59,986 bases of DNA, from NCBI RefSeq assembly GCF_021295095.1, contig NZ_JAJLQX010000020.1, positions 1-59,986 on the forward strand, read 5' to 3'. Below the pieces are notes generated by a model. The model was not told where the DNA came from. It was given only the letters and a program-made list of their open reading frames with translations, and did not search any database. This document shows, in pieces, positions 56,076 through 59,986 of the stretch. Both the position numbers and the translations under genes were made by a program. Each line of letters begins with the position of its first letter. Position 1 is the first letter of the stretch. Source of the stretch: Phocaeicola oris. GTDB taxonomy: Bacteria > Bacteroidota > Bacteroidia > Bacteroidales > Bacteroidaceae.

Positions 56076-56161
56076 GGTTTATGAATGTTTTGGTTAATAG
56101 CAGTAACCTCTCAAAAAGATGACTTTTGTAATCAAAAAAGAGGATGTACGTTCCATCAGAA

Positions 56162-56532
56162 TTAGTAAGGATATAAAAAACGGGGGCTGAGCGCGTCGTC
56201 CATGGCATTGAGGTCTTGCAGCAGATTGTGCAACCGACCCGTCTCTTCGGTCTGCGGCAACGTAGCTAAGTCGCCATACTTCTTGAACAATTCATAAACT
56301 TCCGTGGCAGTTTGCGCCACTTCCGCCACGGGATAACTTGTCGAGGCTTTCACATACTTGCGCATGGCGCGCCATGCCTCGTCGCGCAGCGCGTCAATCC
56401 CGCGGCGTGTCCGGGCTTGCTGCCAGCCAATGGCAGTTTCTCGGTTTCTGCCACAACGAGTTTCTGAAATCCGAAATCTTCCTCCACACGTGTGTGGGCG
56501 AGGTCGAACGATTTGATTTTTATAGTTTTCAT
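56162..56532 (-). pseudogene. DUF6261 gene remnant: frameshift plus internal deletion
   Basis: The N-terminal part MKTIKIKSFDLAHTRVEEDF (ATG 56532) is a DUF6261 start. Near residue 45, after KLPLAGSKPG, the frame changes; the continuation TRRGIDALRDEAWRAM, then YPVAEVAQTATEVYELFKKY and RLHNLLQDLNAMDDA, lies in another frame. After about 115 residues the coding sequence joins directly to CGCGCTCAGCCCCCG, the distal arm of the terminator found at 111-151. So the second half of the gene and the first arm are gone. The product would not be functional. Confidence 0.7.
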
Positions 56533-56559
56533 AAGCATTTCGTTTTTTGAGTTGAACAT

Positions 56560-56755
56560 TAAGTCTATTTTTATAAAGAATGGAGTGGTGAGTGGCTCGC
56601 CAACGCTTTTTCTTTCATAAAAGCACTGTCGAGCGAAATCGACGATGTTTCTACCACACTGACAACACGACGGGGAAACGAAATACCGTTCCGAACGGTT
56701 GAAAACAATCGTCCCACGCTTCGTGTTGATTGAAGCGTGGGACGAGAAAGGAGTT
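56560..56755 (-). terminator. Perfect 12-bp hairpin downstream of the toxin gene
   Basis: GTCCCACGCTTC (56711) pairs exactly with GAAGCGTGGGAC (56732). On the minus strand it starts 13 nt after the toxin stop and is followed by GATTGTTTTC, a weak T-run. A short palindrome CCGTTCCGAACGG lies at 56688. The rest of the gap has nothing recognisable. Confidence 0.6.
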
Positions 56756-57034
56756 TCAGTATTTCTTGAAAAGTTCGGAGTGGCTGCCTACTCTTAGCAC
56801 TCGTATCTTGGATAAATCTTCATCTATCCAGATAAGTCGGAAATCACTTTTGATATGACATTCCATACAGCCTTCGTATTCGCCATGTAGTTGATGAGGA
56901 TGATAAGGTGTGGAAAGTTCTTGTCCCTGCGCTAACATTTTCAGCACATTGAAAAGTTCTTTCAATTCGCGAGGTTTGTGCCGATAGCGTTTCAAGTCTT
57001 TCTTTGCCTTGGCGCTGTACTCAATCTGTTTCAT
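56756..57034 (-). CDS. YafQ/RelE-family mRNA interferase toxin
   Basis: The 92-residue product starts at MKQIEYSAKAKKDLKRYRHK (ATG 57034); an ATG 12 nt upstream is possible. HPHQLHGEYEGCMECHIKSD and DFRLIWIDEDLSKIRVLRVG, then SHSELFKKY, fit YafQ: the His residues, the acidic residue near W, and the C-terminal SHSELF are the family's active-site features. It would cleave mRNA in the ribosome when free. The start overlaps the antitoxin stop by 14 bp. It lies within fimbrillin cassette 2. Confidence 0.88.
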   Translation of the reverse strand: MKQIEYSAKAKKDLKRYRHKPRELKELFNVLKMLAQGQELSTPYHPHQLHGEYEGCMECHIKSDFRLIWIDEDLSKIRVLRVGSHSELFKKY

Positions 57035-57290
57035 CAATCTCGTCAATAGATTTCACAAACGCGTCAAAATTAGAGAGATCGAGTTCTCCGGCAGAGGGTT
57101 TTCCCGAGCGGGCCTCCTCAATGGCGGCTTTCGTTTCCTCGTTAGGCTCAAAGTACATGGCATCAAACAGCACGCTTTCCACATAGTTGTTCAGGCTGCG
57201 ATTGGCAGCCTTAGCACGACGCTTCAACGTTTCGAGCAATTCTGCGTTCAATCTGAAAGATGCCGGCTTTCTTACTGTCATTGTATCCAT
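57021..57290 (-). CDS. RelB/DinJ-type ribbon-helix-helix antitoxin
   Basis: The 89-residue product starts at MDTMTVRKPASFRLNAELLE (ATG 57290, preceded by AAAGGATAAGAAG); a longer in-frame opening from 57371 lacks this site. The N-terminal strand-helix-helix (ASFRLNAELLETLKRRAKAA, NRSLNNYVESVL) would bind DNA as a dimer. The C-terminal half (SGKPSAGELDLSNFDAFVKS) would wrap the toxin. It is translated just before the toxin, the usual order, and probably represses its own promoter. Confidence 0.85.
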   Translation of the reverse strand: MDTMTVRKPASFRLNAELLETLKRRAKAANRSLNNYVESVLFDAMYFEPNEETKAAIEEARSGKPSAGELDLSNFDAFVKSIDEIDETD

Positions 57291-57431
57291 CTTCTTATCC
57301 TTTCTGATTACATTGTATGCAAATGTAATACAAACAAACAAAAATTCCAAACATCCAATGGGGTTTTTCATTTTCCCATCGTGTGTGTCAATATGTCAAA
57401 GAGCAAATCTCAAGTGGACAACAGCGGACTA

Positions 57432-58880
57432 CTAGAACGGAACGGCTGCGTAGCTAGCGTAACGGGAAGCGATGCTCACGATCACGCCACCCGAGTTGAA
57501 ATTCATATTGTATGCGCTGTTGTCACCGTACGGGCGAGCACTCGACGACCAATAGTGGCCAGCGCTGTTAATGCGGTAGAGCTTGCCGTTTTCGTAGAGG
57601 CCAAGAGCAGGCAGGAAGAAGTAGTTGGGAAGCTCGCTGACAGAAAGGGGAGTAGAGCTAACTAAACTATTGGAGTAGTTTTTTGAGGAGGGGTTTGTGC
57701 GCAGGTCGGTGCTGCCGTCAGCGGAAACAGTGCTACTGAAGCCGTCGATTTTATCATGCTTCTTAAACCACATACCACCCTTGTGAAGATGTCCCATAGT
57801 TGTCCAGAGTTCGTCGGCATCCCAATGTGGGTCACCCTGCATCGCATACCACGATATCTCGTTGGCGTTGGGGACGTGAGAGACGGAGATAGGATTGAAG
57901 AGTGGATTATGGCTACCGGAATTCGCTATGCCATAACCATCGTAGGCAGGGTTGTACCAACGAGGATCTGAATTGTTCTTGGGGTAAGCACTGCCAGTGT
58001 TACCGTTGACAGTTGGCTGATCCATTCCTGCTGTGTAGCCTGCCTTATCCCATTCATGACCATACCAGTAAGGCTTCTCTGCGTCCCACATATAGTAAAG
58101 TCGGTCTGAGTAATCTCGCACGCCAAGATTAGCGGTGATGTCGTGTATTTTGCCCGCCTCGCAGGTGAGTGAAGACAGCGTCTTGGTTATCGTGCCCTCT
58201 ACCTTTGTAACGGTATCCTTTATCCAGTAGCGTATCGTCAGATTGTAGGTGCCCGGAGCGATGACCATGTACGATCCGTTGGTCTCAATGTTGGTGCCCG
58301 TATTAGTGAGGGGGAAGCCGGCCGAACCACAGGTCAACGTGATTCTGTTTGCTCCATCGGATGTGGGCGCAGAGGAAAGTCCATTCTCTGTGAGTGTGAA
58401 TGTGCCCGCAATGTTCTTGTCGCCCTCTACCTCAATCTTAGTCAGGCTGCAGCCCTGAAGCACGGAATTGGTCGAGCGTGGGAGCAGACAGAGATAGGAT
58501 GATTTATGGTTTAGGGTAAACTTGTAGTTGCCTGCGCTGCCTGTGGCTGTTGCTACACCGCAGTCGCCCGATTCGCCGAGATGGTCGAAGTTGTTAGGAG
58601 TAGATTGCGTCTGTTCGCTCTTGATTTCCACCTTGTCGGCTGCATTGGTGTTGGTATAGACCACATTGTGGGTGGCTGCTGTGCGGGTCGTAAGGCTGGC
58701 GGTATTTGCGCCCACCGTGGCAGGAACCTGCGTCTCACCTGTAAAGGTGGTGGTGGCTGTGGCGGTATTTCCTTTTGTTCCGCCGCCGTTCGGTTGCTGT
58801 GGCATCTCATCGCCGGCGCAACCTGTGATGAACAGTGCCGCGAATAGCAGCGACAATACTGATAAATGTCTTGTTGTCAT
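57432..58880 (-). CDS. Fimbrillin-family surface lipoprotein (cassette 2)
   Basis: The 482-residue product has lipobox ALFITGC near residue 21, then a low-complexity TATATTTFTGETQVPATV stretch. GESGDCGVATATGSAGNYKF and NHKSSYLCLLP match the same region of the cassette 1 protein. The C-terminal HVPNANEISWYAMQGDPHWD, MGHLHKGGMWFKKHDK and LPNYFFLPALGLYENGKLY also match; GHYWSSSARPYGDNSAYNMN is the usual FISUMP-like end that cassette 1 lacks. The gene is GC-richer than its surroundings. It lies 100 bp after the second 50-residue peptide gene. Confidence 0.75.
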   Translation of the reverse strand: MTTRHLSVLSLLFAALFITGCAGDEMPQQPNGGGTKGNTATATTTFTGETQVPATVGANTASLTTRTAATHNVVYTNTNAADKVEIKSEQTQSTPNNFDHLGESGDCGVATATGSAGNYKFTLNHKSSYLCLLPRSTNSVLQGCSLTKIEVEGDKNIAGTFTLTENGLSSAPTSDGANRITLTCGSAGFPLTNTGTNIETNGSYMVIAPGTYNLTIRYWIKDTVTKVEGTITKTLSSLTCEAGKIHDITANLGVRDYSDRLYYMWDAEKPYWYGHEWDKAGYTAGMDQPTVNGNTGSAYPKNNSDPRWYNPAYDGYGIANSGSHNPLFNPISVSHVPNANEISWYAMQGDPHWDADELWTTMGHLHKGGMWFKKHDKIDGFSSTVSADGSTDLRTNPSSKNYSNSLVSSTPLSVSELPNYFFLPALGLYENGKLYRINSAGHYWSSSARPYGDNSAYNMNFNSGGVIVSIASRYASYAAVPF

Positions 58881-58980
58881 AACTTGTTTGTTTTTTGTTT
58901 AATTATTCATGGTTCACTTGTTGGTCATCTCAGAGGTTACCGAAATTATCCAAGGTATCCTCATCCTCAATAAACGCGCC

Positions 58981-59133
58981 CTACTCGCCGTAAGGGTCGC
59001 CCTGCCCGATGTTGCCGGCGTTGCCGCTGGCAACGAGCAGCGAGTTTTCGGTCACCATTTCAATGACTGCCACTTGCGGACTCACGTAAGCCCGCTTCTT
59101 TTTACTTTGATTCTTTTCTGATTTTTTGTTCAT
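58981..59133 (-). CDS. 50-residue peptide paired with fimbrillin (cassette 2)
   Basis: ATG at 59133 to TAG at 58981 encodes exactly 50 residues, beginning MNKKSEKNQSKKKRAYVSPQ, with VAVIEMVTENSLLVASGNAG and ending QGDPYGE. It is the paralogue of 44984-45136. After the TAG the frame stays open for 16 more codons, GAFIEDEDTLDNFGNL, before TGA at 58930. The acidic tail has the composition expected of a peptide C-terminus, so the TAG may be a recent CAG-to-TAG change or a natural end. Confidence 0.65.
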   Translation of the reverse strand: MNKKSEKNQSKKKRAYVSPQVAVIEMVTENSLLVASGNAGNIGQGDPYGE

Positions 59134-59728
59134 AACTTATATTATTTTGAGTGAGTGAATTTAATTCTTATAATGTTCTTTTGCGAGTTTTGCGAGAGGG
59201 TATAAAAAGGGTCAAGAGGATTCGTTGGAATCCCCTTACGGATAAGGGTTTCGGCGCTTACACGCGCGCGTATAAAAAGACGGAAAAATGTGCCTAAGTA
59301 TGGGCGGTTAGAATGTGTGTTAGCAAATTATTTGGAACGGCCAAATAATTTGTCTTAAAATTCACGTTATAATTAAAATAGTTTCGCACTTTACACATTT
59401 ATATAATCGGATGTAAATCACCACGTTGATGATTTCGGAGGCAAAGCTAAGTATTAAGTTTAATTTATGCAAGGAAAATGCAAAAATTTTTCATTAAACC
59501 ATGTTACGATGATGACAATGCTTATCATCAACGATATATTTTTTCTGTCCGGATGCAAATTCCTTGCAAAAGTCATCTACCATATGGAATATTTCGATAA
59601 TTTTGTCTTCGGTAAACAGAGCGGTAATCGTTTTATAGTATAATTGGACGCTATCAATAGAATACTTTTATCGCTATGTTGTTAATAATCAAAAATAAGT
59701 TTATCCAATCATATCGAATTCACGTTAA
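59134..59728 (-). promoter_or_regulatory. Conserved leader and promoter of cassette 2
   Basis: Nearly collinear with 45137-45594. The minus strand has TAGCTTTG at 59442-59449 with TTGC about 20 nt upstream, a good promoter, giving a leader of about 300 nt. A palindromic GCGCTTACACGCGCGCG occurs at 59254. Relative to cassette 1, an extra stretch of about 150 bp is present at about 59540-59695, and the TG tract is short. The right end ATCGAATTCACGTT (59713) is shared with copy F and cassette 1. Confidence 0.55.
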
Positions 59729-59745
59729 AACAACTAATAAATAAT

Positions 59746-59862
59746 ATGAAAAAGAATATCGTGTTTCTATTGATGATGTGCTGCATGATGAGTGTTCATG
59801 CTCAGCCAAAAGAAATCTATCACAGCGGAAAGATAGAGAGCGTAACGCTCCAATCTAAATAA
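59746..59862 (+). CDS. 38-residue exported peptide or truncated gene start
   Basis: ATG at 59746 opens MKKNIVFLLMMCCMMSVHAQ, a good signal peptide with an AQ cleavage end, then PKEIYHSGKIESVTLQSK and TAA at 59860. The stop codon is formed where a repeat-family end begins (AACGTGAGTTCGACGAATTC at 59861). So the gene may have been cut by insertion of that element. No family is recognised. Confidence 0.4.
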   Translation: MKKNIVFLLMMCCMMSVHAQPKEIYHSGKIESVTLQSK

Positions 59863-59986
59863 CGTGAGTTCGACGAATTCAAAATAAGGCAAGCTGTGTA
59901 TCAATTGTTCTGGTAACATTGATACACGGCTTCTTTGGAAAACAGCAGTATGCTGCTATTGCAGCCAAGAGGTTGACCATGAAATT
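59861..59986 (+). repeat. Left end of another copy-F-type element, running off the window
   Basis: AACGTGAGTTCGACGAATTC followed by AAAATAAGGCAAGCTGTG matches the left end of copy F (42467-42500). A hairpin follows: GTGTATCAAT (59897) pairs with ATTGATACAC (59919), flanked by AAGC and GGCTT. The remainder lies outside the window. Confidence 0.6.

Noticed and set aside
57009-57665. Open frame of 218 codons on the plus strand
   Set aside because: It runs antisense across the antitoxin gene and the end of the second fimbrillin gene; no ribosome site or domain.
58930-59133. TAG read-through as pyrrolysine or recoding in the second peptide
   Set aside because: No recoding machinery or downstream structure is visible, and the first peptide has TAA-TGA at the matching place; a simple end or nonsense change is enough.

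Overview
The window looks like chromosomal DNA of a Bacteroidales bacterium (Bacteroides/Parabacteroides-like; the genus cannot be settled from this sequence). Evidence: two SusC/SusD pairs, fimbrillin-type lipoproteins, DUF6242 and DUF6261 families, weak ribosome binding sites, and several promoters with a TAnnTTTG -7 box, some with TTTG about 19 nt upstream.

Layout. 1-8.4 kb: tail of a probable DUF6261 gene, then a minus-strand polysaccharide utilisation locus (SusC, SusD, multidomain GH127 enzyme). 8.9-13.0 kb: four-gene surface-glycan cluster (flippase, fucosyltransferase-like protein, two glycosyltransferases), followed by metG, a YifB/ComM ATPase, a TlpA-like lipoprotein without CXXC, a TPR lipoprotein and xerD. 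21.2-23.8 kb: plus-strand aroQ, O-methyltransferase, rbfA and a LolC/E-like permease. 24.2-30.8 kb: second SusC/SusD pair and a serine hydrolase. 31.5-39.2 kb: pyridoxamine kinase, murI, two OmpH/Skp chaperones, bamA, uppS and a DUF6242 lipoprotein, an envelope-biogenesis block. 39.3-42.4 kb: ribD and divergent prmC-recX-comF. 45.7-48.4 kb: pyrE, an SRPBCC protein, argH and two tRNA genes. 48.5-56.1 kb: acyltransferase, DUF1080 lipoprotein, a probable small RNA, an Ig-like lipoprotein pair behind a long structured leader, and rmuC.

Accessory material. Two related cassettes (about 42.9-45.6 and 56.2-59.7 kb) each hold a fimbrillin-like lipoprotein gene preceded by a 50-residue peptide gene and a conserved leader of about 340 nt. 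The first leader carries a (TG)12 tract that is (TG)3 in the second. The second cassette also contains a type II toxin-antitoxin pair and a DUF6261 pseudogene.

The most unusual signal is a dispersed noncoding repeat family. Seven intergenic regions (about 0.18, 8.7, 15.3, 23.9, 31.2, 42.6 and 50.5 kb) contain short arrays with an exact 22-bp period, each close to at least one stop codon, several with outer arms that would fold into a hairpin before a T-run. At least one copy is bounded by imperfect inverted repeats like a nonautonomous mobile element. All functions are inferred from reading the sequence; no database search was run.
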